A stretch of DNA of 64,000 nt from Yersinia aleksiciae (GCF_001047675.1 NZ_CP011975.1:1280073-1344072), one strand, 5' to 3'; shown: positions 1 through 9,052, counted from the first letter of the stretch. Translations and numbers: made by a program. The notes: generated from the sequence alone by a model not told the origin.

Positions 1-247
1 CAATGACGCGCTGAATATGGCGCTTGTAGTGTGCACTATTGGTCATCTGAAATGCCCCTATCGTCGGGCAAGCCCCCGCTCTCACGGCGAATGAGAAATG
101 GGTTAACGAGGTGAGTGCATTGATATTATTCTGGTAACGCTGGCATAGCTGTTTTTGTTGCGCCAGTTGACTGGTGGTCTGATTAAGCGCTCGCTGGCGT
201 AGCTGCTGTAACCGCTGTAAGGTTTTAACCATTTTCTGTTCACTCAT
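1..247 (-). CDS. lfiJ: FliJ-type flagellar export chaperone, lateral (Flag-2) system, 3' part missing
   Basis: The gene runs off the left edge; 82 codons are visible, beginning MSEQKMVKTLQRLQQLRQRA. The visible part is rich in Gln, Leu and Arg with a coiled-coil look, as in FliJ, the small export-apparatus protein that works with the FliI ATPase and escorts chaperones. The start ATG lies inside the end of the upstream ATPase gene (8-nt overlap), which implies translational coupling. The identification rests mainly on position directly after fliH-fliI, which is the standard order, and on the coiled-coil composition, because FliJ proteins are poorly conserved. Confidence 0.75.
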   Translation of the reverse strand, partial: MSEQKMVKTLQRLQQLRQRALNQTTSQLAQQKQLCQRYQNNINALTSLTHFSFAVRAGACPTIGAFQMTNSAHYKRHIQRVI

Positions 248-1577
248 AGCTCACCTCTGATTGCGGGAACAACCCATTCAAATGCTTCAGCGTTGCTGGA
301 AATAGCGCGGGCTGATCCACTTCTTGGCACAGAAAATCTGTAATTTCCGGATAGTACTGTACCGCCCGATCAGCCATAGGATCAGCCCCAACCACATAAC
401 CCCCCAAGGGGATCAAGGGCTTGATCTCCATATAATCGGCGTAACACTGCTTCAATAAGCGGGCGGAGATTATCTGTTCGCGCGAGACTATCTGGTTCAT
501 ACAGCGGCTGATCGATTGACCAATATCTATCGCCGGATAGTGCCCCACCTCAGCCAGCTTTCGGGTTAATACGATGTGGCCGTCCAATACCGCTCTGGCA
601 CAATCGACGATCGGATCTTGCTGATCATCTCCTTCTGCCAGCACGGTATAAATTGCGGTCATGGTGCCGCTGCCATGGCTGTTTCCGGCACTTTCTGCCA
701 ATCGGGGAATAATGCTGAAAGCAGAAGGTGGGTAACCTTTGGTGGCCGGAGGCTCTCCCAATGACAGGGCAATTTCTCGCTGGGCCATGGCATAGCGGGT
801 CAATGAATCCACCAGCAGCAGCACATCTTTGCCTTTATCACGATAATAAGTGGCGATGGAATGACACAGTTCGGTGGCTTTAATGCGCATCAGCGGAGAT
901 TCATCTGCTGGCGCGGCGATCACGACTGATTTTGCCATGCCGCTGGCCTGCAAAGAGTGTTCGATAAACTCCTTCACTTCGCGCCCACGTTCACCAATCA
1001 GCCCGACCACCACGACATCCGCTTGAGTGTAACGGGTCATCATGCCAAGCAGCATACTTTTACCTACACCACTGCCTGCCATTAAACCCACTCGCTGCCC
1101 TTTGCCAATGGTAAGCAATCCGTTGATGGCTTTGACGCCAACATCTAAAGGCTCACTGACGGGTTGGCGCTGCAAAGGGTGGATTTGCGGCAATTGCTGT
1201 TGCAGTGGTGTATCACCACTCAGCGGCCCTTTATCATCAATCGGCTCACCCAAGCCATTCACCACTCGGCCTAGCCAGCTATCACCGATCAGCAGTTCAC
1301 CCTCTTGTTCACAGGGGAATACTCGTGCTCCCCCGATCAAGCCATCAGGCTGCTTAAAGGGCATCAGATAGGTTACGTCCCGATCAAACCCAACAACCTG
1401 TGCATCAATAAAGGTCTCTTCAGCACTCTCAATGCGGCAACGCTGCCCAATGGCCAGACGGCAACCGACACTTTCCAACAAAATGCCATTCACTCGCACT
1501 AGCCGGCCAGCAACTCTGGCCAGGCTAATATTATCGATGGATTTCAGTGCATGACGAAGCACCATTAACTCATCCAT
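240..1577 (-). CDS. lfiI: Flagellar export ATPase FliI, lateral (Flag-2) system
   Basis: This 445-residue protein is the ATPase of the flagellar type III export apparatus, acting as a hexamer at the cytoplasmic face of the basal body. Walker A AGSGVGKS is at residues 167-174 and a Walker B strand (VLLLVD) at about 252-257. The phrases GERGREV and DSLTRYAMAQREI are typical of the FliI/SctN family, and the length is close to that of primary FliI. It lies in the minus-strand run lafK-lfiE-F-G-H-I-J, overlaps the preceding fliH by 8 nt and the following fliJ by 8 nt, so it is almost certainly co-transcribed. Assignment to the lateral rather than the primary flagellum comes from gene order. Confidence 0.95.
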   Translation of the reverse strand: MDELMVLRHALKSIDNISLARVAGRLVRVNGILLESVGCRLAIGQRCRIESAEETFIDAQVVGFDRDVTYLMPFKQPDGLIGGARVFPCEQEGELLIGDSWLGRVVNGLGEPIDDKGPLSGDTPLQQQLPQIHPLQRQPVSEPLDVGVKAINGLLTIGKGQRVGLMAGSGVGKSMLLGMMTRYTQADVVVVGLIGERGREVKEFIEHSLQASGMAKSVVIAAPADESPLMRIKATELCHSIATYYRDKGKDVLLLVDSLTRYAMAQREIALSLGEPPATKGYPPSAFSIIPRLAESAGNSHGSGTMTAIYTVLAEGDDQQDPIVDCARAVLDGHIVLTRKLAEVGHYPAIDIGQSISRCMNQIVSREQIISARLLKQCYADYMEIKPLIPLGGYVVGADPMADRAVQYYPEITDFLCQEVDQPALFPATLKHLNGLFPQSEVSYE

Positions 1578-2304
1578 TATCGTGATCCAATTGATGATCG
1601 TGCTCTGGCAGTAGGCTGCTCTTTAACGCATCAACACATTGATTCAAACGATGCTGACAACCGACATCAATTTCTGTGGTTTCAGTGACCACTCGGCACT
1701 CGCCACTCACCATATCCGCATCCGAGACCAAGCCCCACTCTTGCACCTTTTCCGGTGCCACATCATTGATGCGGCCAAATTCGGCAGGGTTAAGATACAC
1801 TTTCAATTGCATCGGGGTGGTGGGCTGAGCCATCAGCGCTTCTTCAACCAGTGCCAGTAGCTGTGTCGGTTGCAGCGCCAGTTCACAACGAATGACCTGA
1901 CGAGTCACTTTTTCCACTAATTGCAACAACTCATCACGACGGCGGGTTTCATAAGTGCGCAAATAGTCATGCATCTTAGCGATATAGCCGGCGAATGGCT
2001 CGATTGCCTCATTAAAACGGCTACTTTCAGATTGACGCCCCTCGACTCGCCCTTTTTTTACCCCCTCTTCATGACCGAGGCGGACCCCCTCCTGGTATCC
2101 CTCCTCTTTGCCATCGGCCAGCCCCTTATTAAACCCCTGACTAACCCCCTCCTGAAAACCCGCCATCAACTGCTTTTGATACGATGCCGAGTCCATGGCC
2201 AACACATCATCAGATGGTGGCTTCTGGTGGATTTGACGCAATGGCGGAAACTGATGAACCCGCACTTTCATGCCCTTGGTACACAGGCTGCTTTTTATCG
2301 ACAT
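1570..2304 (-). CDS. lfiH: FliH-type regulator of the flagellar export ATPase
   Basis: FliH binds FliI, restrains its ATPase activity and docks it at the export gate and C-ring. The protein has a central run of GxxxG-spaced glycines (GFQEG, GFNKG, GYQEG, GHEEG, GRVEG), which is the signature of FliH, followed by a conserved C-terminal domain. The open frame extends upstream, but the chosen ATG (MSIKSS, 244 residues) is preceded by GGAG at 8 nt and starts just after the fliG stop, whereas the extension would overlap fliG. A later ATG (MKVRVHQ) is a possible alternative. Confidence 0.85.
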   Translation of the reverse strand: MSIKSSLCTKGMKVRVHQFPPLRQIHQKPPSDDVLAMDSASYQKQLMAGFQEGVSQGFNKGLADGKEEGYQEGVRLGHEEGVKKGRVEGRQSESSRFNEAIEPFAGYIAKMHDYLRTYETRRRDELLQLVEKVTRQVIRCELALQPTQLLALVEEALMAQPTTPMQLKVYLNPAEFGRINDVAPEKVQEWGLVSDADMVSGECRVVTETTEIDVGCQHRLNQCVDALKSSLLPEHDHQLDHDNG

Positions 2305-2308
2305 TTCC

Positions 2309-3382
2309 TTACTCCATGGTCTGCTCAGCAAACAGTTGCACCTGAATTTCTCCCGCTTCTGCCAGCGCACGTACCTGTGCCATGATCTCCTTACGCACAT
2401 GCTCCACGCGACTGACAGGCACCGGCCCCATACGGTTGGTGGCATTTTGCAACTGCTGTATCTGGCGTTTTGGTAATACGTCATAGATGGACTGGCGCAG
2501 TACCGGCTCGGTGCCTTTCAGCGCCACCGCCCAATCGCTCATCGGAATATCATCCATCAGGCGTTGCAAGGTGGCCTCAGTTTGCCGACTCAAGATAAAG
2601 AACTCATACATCTCATCTTTCAGGTCATTCAAGATATCTTCATCGCGCTCACCCAACTGTTCCAGCAGTTGCTGTTGATTTTTGGGGATGCGGTTAACAA
2701 TGTTCGCCGCTTGCTTAATTCCTATCACTTTAGAACCATGCTCCGACAACACTGCAACACCGCGCTCAATGAGGCGATCCAACTCATCAATCACATCGCG
2801 GTTCACATCATCAAGCTTGGCAATGCGGTACAGCACGTCATCCTGACGACCTTTCTCCAGATAGCTAAGCACTTCCGCCGCGACGTCTGGGGGTAAAAAG
2901 GCCAAGAATACCGCCTGTAATTGCAGATGTTCCTGCTCAATCAACGCCACCAATTGCGGTGTTCCTACCCACTGCAATCGCATCATGCGATAGCGAATTT
3001 CATCGCCATAAATGCCATTGATGACACTTTTGGCGATATCACTGCCCAATGCTTTATTTAAAATGCCTTGCAGATAGCTGCGAGATGCACCGTTAATCCC
3101 GCTTTGTTCGCGGTAATCCATAAAAAAATCATCCAGTGCCTGGCGTGCATGGTTCAATTTGACGTCATGTAAGCGGGACATTGTCTGACTCACACACACC
3201 ACTTCCTCACGACCCAGTTTTTGCATCACCATCGCCGCCGCTTCTTCACCAATGCTCAGCAACAAGATACCGGCCTGCTCCAAGCGGCTACGAACTTGAG
3301 TTGAGGCAGAAGGAGAAGCGGCAGCCGAGAGGCTATCACTGACAGCTGCATCATCATTCTGATTGGGAGTTAGTTCGTTCAT
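2309..3382 (-). CDS. lfiG: Flagellar motor switch protein FliG, lateral system
   Basis: FliG links the MS-ring to the C-ring and carries the charged residues that interact with the stator. The C-terminal part shows the FliG hallmark MGPVPVSRVEHVRKEI followed by a Leu/Ala-Glu-Ala-Gly segment; the middle domain (LPPDVAAEVLSYL) is also typical. About 357 residues from the chosen ATG (MNELTPNQ), slightly longer than E. coli FliG because of a Ser/Ala-rich N-terminus. The ATG lies 29 nt inside the end of fliF, a coupling common in fliFG. An in-frame start 12 codons upstream exists but overlaps fliF further. Confidence 0.93.
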   Translation of the reverse strand: MNELTPNQNDDAAVSDSLSAAASPSASTQVRSRLEQAGILLLSIGEEAAAMVMQKLGREEVVCVSQTMSRLHDVKLNHARQALDDFFMDYREQSGINGASRSYLQGILNKALGSDIAKSVINGIYGDEIRYRMMRLQWVGTPQLVALIEQEHLQLQAVFLAFLPPDVAAEVLSYLEKGRQDDVLYRIAKLDDVNRDVIDELDRLIERGVAVLSEHGSKVIGIKQAANIVNRIPKNQQQLLEQLGERDEDILNDLKDEMYEFFILSRQTEATLQRLMDDIPMSDWAVALKGTEPVLRQSIYDVLPKRQIQQLQNATNRMGPVPVSRVEHVRKEIMAQVRALAEAGEIQVQLFAEQTME

Positions 3383-4985
3383 TATTATTAATCCATTGTT
3401 TAATGACTTCGGCGACACGTTCAGTTTCTAACTGAGCCAGTTGCTGTAGGTGACTGATTTTGGTCTCCAGGCCAGAACCTTGCGGTGGCAGATTGTCCTC
3501 TTGCTGGAATGATGCACCCGAGAACGGCGACGCCGCCGACGTACGGCTTTCGCCCGTGTGTTCCAATGGCGCTAAGCTATCACTGCCATTTTCCGTGGCG
3601 AGGGCTAATGGGCGATTGCTTGAGTCATTGCGGGAGAGCCGTGCAATCAATGGTCGTACAGCAAACAGTAAGAACAGCAACGACAGTAAGCCAATACCCA
3701 AGATCTCAGCCCAACGGTGCGTGACCGGATCTTGCCACCACAGAATTTCAGGTTCATCAATCAGCGTTGGTGCGCTAAAGGCCAGCATATTCAGTGTCAA
3801 CGAATCGCCCCGTTTAACATCAATACCTGCCGCATCTTCTATCAGGCGCTTTAATTCACTCAGCTGCTCAGGGGTCCATTTCTCCAGTGCGGGTGCAGAC
3901 TTATTCAAGATAACGGCGACCGTCATCTTCTCCAGCTTAAAGCCTGGGTAACGGACATGGCGGATATCGCGGTCATAAGCATACTTGCGCTGTGCTTGAC
4001 TGCGGCTAACCGTGGGCGCGGGGTTTGCGGCATTTGGTTGAGCAGCAGGCTGATTACTCAGGGAGCCAGGTATCCCCATCGCCATATCTTCATTGCCGTT
4101 TTCCTGCTGAATATTCTCATCGCTAACACGCGGTTCTGTACCGTAGCGCTCCAGCGTCTCTTCAATGCGGCTCAAGTCCAGTTGTGTCGCCACACTGATG
4201 CGATAGTTATTGGCACCGACGACAGAACTCAACAGATTGGCAATGCTTTTCTCGGTGCTGCTCTGTAAATAATGGGCTAATTCAGCACCACTCTTCACAC
4301 TGGCCATCCCCTTGCCGTTAGCCTGATAAGATTCAGACAGCAGCTCACCATTTTGGTCAACCACCCGCACATTGGCGGCTTTCATGCCGGGGATACTGCC
4401 AGCGACCAACTGAACAATCGCGCCCACTTGATCCGTTTTTAGCACCTGACCATATTTCAGGCGCAGGACAACCGACGCGCTGCTTTCTGAACGATGACTA
4501 ATGGCAAAAGAGCTAGCCTCACTCATGCCTAAGTGAACTCGCGCATAGTCCACGGCGGTTAATGCCATGATGCTTTGCGCTAACTCCCCCTCCAGACTGC
4601 GTTTGTAGCGAACATTTTGGATAAACTGGCTGCTACCCAGCATGGTTTCTTTATCCATCAGCTCATAACCCGTCGGCAAGGTGGCCGTGATACCTTTCGC
4701 CGCCAGCAAAATGCGCGCTTTGCCTAACTGCTTTTCAGCGACCAATATCTGCCCATTATCTGGATTAATACGATAGGCAATGGCATCACCATCTAGCACC
4801 TCAACGACCTGTGCTACCGGAATATTCTCTTGTGAGCCAAACAGTGCGGTATAGCCTTGTGAACTACGCCAAAGGCTCAAAATAATCGCCCCGCTAACCA
4901 GAATAGCCACCGCACCCATAAGAATGTTTTTTTGATTATTACCCAACCTGATAGAAGGGAATTTTTGCTTAATTTTATCTAACAC
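3354..4985 (-). CDS. lfiF: Flagellar MS-ring protein FliF, lateral system
   Basis: FliF forms the inner-membrane MS ring on which the switch and export apparatus assemble. The 543-residue protein has an N-terminal membrane helix (about residues 22-42), YscJ/FliF-type ring-building domains (for example RVHLGMSEASSF in the first third) and a second membrane helix near residues 425-445 (ILGIGLLSLLFLLFAV), followed by a cytoplasmic tail that binds FliG. The last 29 nt overlap the fliG start. Slightly shorter than primary FliF, as usual for Flag-2 versions. Confidence 0.94.
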   Translation of the reverse strand: MLDKIKQKFPSIRLGNNQKNILMGAVAILVSGAIILSLWRSSQGYTALFGSQENIPVAQVVEVLDGDAIAYRINPDNGQILVAEKQLGKARILLAAKGITATLPTGYELMDKETMLGSSQFIQNVRYKRSLEGELAQSIMALTAVDYARVHLGMSEASSFAISHRSESSASVVLRLKYGQVLKTDQVGAIVQLVAGSIPGMKAANVRVVDQNGELLSESYQANGKGMASVKSGAELAHYLQSSTEKSIANLLSSVVGANNYRISVATQLDLSRIEETLERYGTEPRVSDENIQQENGNEDMAMGIPGSLSNQPAAQPNAANPAPTVSRSQAQRKYAYDRDIRHVRYPGFKLEKMTVAVILNKSAPALEKWTPEQLSELKRLIEDAAGIDVKRGDSLTLNMLAFSAPTLIDEPEILWWQDPVTHRWAEILGIGLLSLLFLLFAVRPLIARLSRNDSSNRPLALATENGSDSLAPLEHTGESRTSAASPFSGASFQQEDNLPPQGSGLETKISHLQQLAQLETERVAEVIKQWINNNERTNSQSE

Positions 4986-4994
4986 CGATTTACC

Positions 4995-5378
4995 CTACAG
5001 CGCAGTATTCATGACTTCATCAAGTGCAGAGGTAAGCTTGTTACGCACCTGCACCATCGCAGAGAAAGCCACACTGGCTTTCTGACTTGCTAGCATCGTG
5101 CCAGTTAAATCATCACTGATGCCCATATCCATGGCGGTCTGCTTGTTGCTGGCCACATGTTGTAAATTATCCACACTGTTAATCGCGCCTTTGAATACGC
5201 GGGAAAAAGAAGGGGTACTCATCTCCTTTCTCTCAGCAAACAAACTGCTACCGGCGGGCTCAGGTAATACCGCGTGGAACTCAATACGATTACCTGCCAT
5301 GGCTGCCATCTGCTGCATTTCCGCTATCATGCGCAATTGCATATTGGGCATAGTGATAGCCCCAACTTTATCCATCAT
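4995..5378 (-). CDS. lfiE: Flagellar hook-basal body protein FliE, lateral system
   Basis: FliE joins the MS ring to the proximal rod and is exported early. The C-terminal half matches the family (QTAMDMGISDDLTGTMLASQ, then KASVAFSAMVQVRNKLTSAL). At 127 residues it is longer than the usual roughly 104 because of an N-terminal segment rich in Met and Gln. The start is supported by AGGAA just upstream of two consecutive ATG codons. It lies between lafK (9 nt) and fliF (9 nt), consistent with one transcript. Confidence 0.9.
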   Translation of the reverse strand: MMDKVGAITMPNMQLRMIAEMQQMAAMAGNRIEFHAVLPEPAGSSLFAERKEMSTPSFSRVFKGAINSVDNLQHVASNKQTAMDMGISDDLTGTMLASQKASVAFSAMVQVRNKLTSALDEVMNTAL

Positions 5379-5387
5379 TATTTCCTC

Positions 5388-6428
5388 TTATGAGTAACAC
5401 TCGATATCAATACCGTCTTCGCGCATATGGGCTAACCGATATCGCAACGCTCGCGGTGTAATACCTAAAAATGCAGCAGTTTTGGTTTTACTGCCCTGGT
5501 ATCTTTGCAGTAAATCCACAATATATTGATACTGAGCCAAGCGTCCGCGTAATTTAATGTTACTTTCACCCTCCGCAAGTTGCACACTTGACGCAGAAAA
5601 CTTCGGCTTATCTTCTGCCAACTTATCTTCTATCGAGGCTATTTCAGGTGTCGCAGATAGACCCAGATGTGAAATATCTATTAAGCCGTTATTACTCATA
5701 ATAATTCCTCGCTGAATAACATTTTCCAATTCACGTACATTGCCCGGCCAAGAGTATCTCTGTAACTCACTTTGTGCTTGCGGAGTGATATTGATTTTTA
5801 CATCTAAAAAATCACGGTATTTTTTTAAAAAAGCCATCACTAAGGGCATGATATCTTCGGGTCTTTCTCGTAATGGTGAGATATGAATGGGAACGACGGA
5901 CAGGCGATAATAAAGATCCTGACGGAATCGCCCTTCAGCAATTTCCATGCTTAAATCTTTATTGGTTGAAGCAATAATTCGGATATCTAACGGGATACGT
6001 TTGTTACTACCTAAACGCTCAACTTCTTGCTCTTGCAGTACACGTAATAATTTAACTTGCAGTGCTAATGGCATATCACCAATTTCATCTAGTAGTAGTG
6101 ATCCACCGTTAGCTTGTTCAAACTTACCGGCAACACTAGCAACCGCCCCCGTAAATGCCCCTTTTTCGTAGCCGAATAATATCGCCTCCAACATGCTCTC
6201 AGGGATGGCTGCACAGTTCACTGCGACATAAGGCGAATTGCTCCCCATCGCTTTCTGGTGAATATACTTTGCCACACACTCTTTACCCGTTCCGGTCTCA
6301 CCCGTGATTAATACCGGAACATTGAACTCTGCCACTCTACGCGCAAGAGAGAATACGCTCACACTGGAGGGAGCATTAGCAACAAAACCATGTTCATTTT
6401 TAGATAACACATCCACAGTCATATTCAT
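5388..6428 (-). CDS. lafK: Sigma54-dependent transcriptional activator of the lateral flagellar cluster (LafK-like)
   Basis: The protein starts almost directly with an AAA+ sigma54-interaction domain: Walker A GETGTGKE at 43-50, the sigma54-contacting GAFTGA loop at 90-95, then a Fis-type helix-turn-helix at the C-terminus (KTAAFLGITPRALRYRL). There is no N-terminal receiver domain, so phosphorylation control is not expected. It heads the minus-strand fliE-J run and faces the divergent fliM operon, so it probably activates one or both through RpoN, as LafK does in lateral flagellar systems. The open frame extends 10 codons to a TTG; I chose the ATG, with GGAGAG a little far upstream. Confidence 0.88.
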   Translation of the reverse strand: MNMTVDVLSKNEHGFVANAPSSVSVFSLARRVAEFNVPVLITGETGTGKECVAKYIHQKAMGSNSPYVAVNCAAIPESMLEAILFGYEKGAFTGAVASVAGKFEQANGGSLLLDEIGDMPLALQVKLLRVLQEQEVERLGSNKRIPLDIRIIASTNKDLSMEIAEGRFRQDLYYRLSVVPIHISPLRERPEDIMPLVMAFLKKYRDFLDVKINITPQAQSELQRYSWPGNVRELENVIQRGIIMSNNGLIDISHLGLSATPEIASIEDKLAEDKPKFSASSVQLAEGESNIKLRGRLAQYQYIVDLLQRYQGSKTKTAAFLGITPRALRYRLAHMREDGIDIECYS

Positions 6429-6960
6429 AATAATGTAATCACTCTCCAGTGAAGCCAATAGTCCACACTCAACAGTTAATATAGCGACAAAAGAAACGAA
6501 TTCTTAAATGTTAAACAAAGAAAAAACACAATCTATATAAGAAAAATTCCCAGCAGAAATAAATTATTCAATTGCTAATTAATCCGCCAAGGAATTCACT
6601 GAGCGGCGACTATATCCTTCTCATTAAAAATAAAGGAATTAAATAAAAATTAAAAATATTAATCAATAAAAATCAACATGTTAGTAATTTTCTATTAATT
6701 TAAGCATAAAAAACAAATAAATTAATAAACAAATAACTATTGTACTGACTTGTAATAAAAGGTTTAATTTACGCCCGATGAAAACTTAAGTCACACCCTT
6801 ATGCGAAGCTTAAGCAGCATATTAGTTAACTTAATATTGGCAAATATGTAGATTTATACTCTGTAATCAACATGGCTCAATAGCATTAATACAGGAACAC
6901 TCCTCATAACCGTTGACGAAAAATGAGGCGAATTAGTCGGACTGGAATTTTGGATAAATC
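6429..6960. other. AT-rich divergent intergenic region between lafK and lfiM
   Basis: About 530 bases without a credible ORF, very AT-rich, separating two divergent flagellar operons. It should hold both promoters. I saw no convincing sigma54 -24/-12 element: the best candidate, TTGGCAAATATGTAGAT at 6837-6853, matches well only at the -24 side. Confidence 0.6.
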
Positions 6961-7839
6961 ATGCAGAAAAACAAAGCTAAAGTAAGAGTTCACAGCAGTG
7001 ACTCGCTACCAGATATAATGCCTCTTGACATTAATAAGCTGGGGCGTCCTTATCATAAAATACCCAAAATAGTGGGTGATTACTTTGCTATTATCGAGAC
7101 TGAAGTCAGCCTCTATTTCTTACGAAAATATAGAATTAACATTACGCTATCAGACATCAAGTTTAAAACAGATTGTAGTTATAAAAATGCACAGTTGCTC
7201 TCCAGCCAAATAGGCAACATCGCATTTGATATCGACCGCACCCTGTTACTGAATATCCTGAATGACTACTATGGTTTAACGAAAGAGAAAAACACTATTT
7301 CATCTGTGGGGAGTTTCCCCATAACAAAAACTGAAGAAAGATTAAAAAACAAGCTAAGCCTTGAGATAACTGATCTGATTCTTAATCAACCATTTTTTGG
7401 CGAACCATTAGCGATAAAAAATAGTACTTCGGCACCAATAATCAATTGGTCATATCGCATGGATTTTTGGCTGAAGGATTTTGAGCATTGTGGTTTTACA
7501 CTTCTGATTGACCTTCCTCACGTAGATCGGCTTCTCAATACACTCAGGACCAAACGCAAAGAGGATAAGAAAAAAGTACAAACACTATCAATGGAGCAAT
7601 TTGATCTGCTGATCAATAAGTTGCCTGTTCAACTTACCAGTCAAGTAAGTTGCAGTGAATTAACATTTCATGAGCTGATGGAGTTAAAAGAGGGCGATAT
7701 TATTTTCACCTCACTACCAGAGCGATTTCCTGTATTTATTGGCAAACGACCTTTATTTACTGCCGTCGTCACCGAGAGCCGCGGCAAGCTATTTTTATCT
7801 GAATTTAATGACAAAACTAACGAGATAAACCATGACTGA
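6961..7839 (+). CDS. lfiM: Flagellar motor switch protein FliM, lateral system
   Basis: FliM forms the middle of the C-ring and in primary flagella binds CheY-P through an N-terminal peptide. This 292-residue version is shorter and divergent, recognised by its position before fliN-P-Q-R and by the C-terminal SPOA-like segment (ELTFHELMELKEGDIIFTSL, then FIGKRPLFTAVV). The N-terminus (MQKNKAKVRVHSSD) shows no LSQxEIDALL-type CheY-binding peptide. It overlaps fliN by 8 nt and begins the plus-strand operon. Confidence 0.82.
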   Translation: MQKNKAKVRVHSSDSLPDIMPLDINKLGRPYHKIPKIVGDYFAIIETEVSLYFLRKYRINITLSDIKFKTDCSYKNAQLLSSQIGNIAFDIDRTLLLNILNDYYGLTKEKNTISSVGSFPITKTEERLKNKLSLEITDLILNQPFFGEPLAIKNSTSAPIINWSYRMDFWLKDFEHCGFTLLIDLPHVDRLLNTLRTKRKEDKKKVQTLSMEQFDLLINKLPVQLTSQVSCSELTFHELMELKEGDIIFTSLPERFPVFIGKRPLFTAVVTESRGKLFLSEFNDKTNEINHD

Positions 7840-8224
7840 CCAATCAATTGAACTCAGCAATGATCTGGACTTTAACTTCTCAATGGAAGAGCCAGAAACA
7901 AGTACGGCACGGCCTGTCGAAGCCGTTGAGTTGCCCGCGGCAGTGGATAACAGCCTGCATGAGCAAAAACGCAAGATATCACTGTTCAGCCGTATTCCTG
8001 TCACCTTGACGCTAGAAGTCGCTTCGGTGGATATCCCCCTTTCTGAATTGATGACAGTAAATAGTGATTCAGTCATTGAGTTAGATAAGCTGGCTGGCGA
8101 ACCGCTGGATGTCAAAGTCAATGGCATCATGCTCGGTCAGGCTGAAGTGGTTGTGGTCAATGAGAAGTACGGCCTTCGTATTATCAGCTTCAATAGTCAA
8201 GGTTTGGGTGAGCTCGCGCTATGA
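7832..8224 (+). CDS. lfiN: Flagellar motor switch protein FliN, lateral system
   Basis: FliN forms the base of the C-ring and a docking site for FliH. The C-terminal SPOA domain is clear: RIPVTLTLEVASVDIPLSEL, LAGEPLDVKVNG and a final GLRII segment. 130 residues, typical for the family; the first 45 residues are acidic and variable. The start overlaps the fliM stop, and the stop overlaps the fliP start (ATGA), so the genes are tightly coupled. Confidence 0.92.
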   Translation: MTDQSIELSNDLDFNFSMEEPETSTARPVEAVELPAAVDNSLHEQKRKISLFSRIPVTLTLEVASVDIPLSELMTVNSDSVIELDKLAGEPLDVKVNGIMLGQAEVVVVNEKYGLRIISFNSQGLGELAL

Positions 8225-9051
8225 TCTTAAACCGCCTGCAAGCTATGCCCCCCATCGTTGTGAGTTATGGCCTCTCGATTCGTAGATTATTGTGCAGCGG
8301 AATGTTGTGCCGCGGATTGTTATGCAGTGGATTGTTATTCAGCGGCTTGTTGTATTCCCCTCTTCTCCTGGCACAGGAGGGGGGGATCACCCTGTTCAGC
8401 ACCGCACAAACAGCAAGCGGCCAAGATTATAACGTCAAAATTGAAATCTTGATCCTGATGACGTTGCTCGGCTTGTTGCCCATTATGATGCTGATGATGA
8501 CCTGCTTCACCCGCTTTATTATCGTGCTGGCGATATTGCGTCAAGCGCTGGGCTTGCAACAGAGCCCACCCAATAAAGTGCTGACCGGGATTGCGCTGGC
8601 CCTAACCCTTTTAGTGATGCGGCCGGTATGGACCAAGATCCATCAGGATGCCGTCATTCCTTTCCAAAATGATGAAATCACCTTGCCGCAAGCGCTAGGC
8701 CGAGCAGAAGTACCGCTCAAGAACTATATGCTCGCGCAGACCAGTAGCAAATCGCTGGAACAGATGATGGGAATTGCTCAAACCACAGGTGATGCACAGC
8801 AGCAAGATCTGACGGTGGTGACGCCCGCCTATATTCTCAGCGAGTTAAAAACTGCCTTCCAGATAGGTTTCATGATTTACATTCCGTTTTTGGTGATCGA
8901 CCTGATTGTCGCCAGTATTTTGATGGCGATGGGCATGATGATGCTGTCACCGCTAATTGTCTCTTTGCCGTTTAAATTGATGCTGTTTGTCTTATGCGAT
9001 GGCTGGACATTGATCGTGGGCACGCTAACTGCCAGCGTGCAGGGGATATAG
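8221..9051 (+). CDS. lfiP: Flagellar export gate protein FliP, lateral system
   Basis: FliP is the main subunit of the export gate in the MS-ring pore. The mature part is well conserved (MTCFTRFIIVLAILRQALGLQ, then FLVIDLIVASILMAMGMMML). At 276 residues it is about 30 longer than usual because the N-terminal signal peptide contains tandem five-residue units (LCSGM, LCRGL, LCSGL, LFSGL, LYSPL) before the likely cleavage region LLLAQEGG. The start ATG overlaps the fliN stop; the next internal ATG (residue 9) lies before the repeats, so the repeats are within the gene with either start. Confidence 0.94.
   Translation: MILNRLQAMPPIVVSYGLSIRRLLCSGMLCRGLLCSGLLFSGLLYSPLLLAQEGGITLFSTAQTASGQDYNVKIEILILMTLLGLLPIMMLMMTCFTRFIIVLAILRQALGLQQSPPNKVLTGIALALTLLVMRPVWTKIHQDAVIPFQNDEITLPQALGRAEVPLKNYMLAQTSSKSLEQMMGIAQTTGDAQQQDLTVVTPAYILSELKTAFQIGFMIYIPFLVIDLIVASILMAMGMMMLSPLIVSLPFKLMLFVLCDGWTLIVGTLTASVQGI
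8290..8364 (+). repeat. Five degenerate 15-bp tandem units in the lfiP signal-peptide region
   Basis: Consecutive 15-nt units TTGTGCAGCGGAATG, TTGTGCCGCGGATTG, TTATGCAGTGGATTG, TTATTCAGCGGCTTG and TTGTATTCCCCTCTT encode LCSGM, LCRGL, LCSGL, LFSGL and LYSPL. The period is in frame, so copy-number change would lengthen or shorten the hydrophobic signal segment without breaking the gene. Confidence 0.85.
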
Positions 9052-9052
9052 C

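Noticed and set aside
3460..3951. 163-codon ORF antisense to fliF
   Set aside because: It lies wholly within a well-conserved gene on the other strand and has no recognisable protein features; the same applies to other long antisense frames, such as those inside cusA and parC.
6837..6853. Possible sigma54 promoter TTGGCAAATATGTAGAT before lfiM
   Set aside because: The -24 side fits, but the -12 GC is missing, so it is only noted within the intergenic entry.
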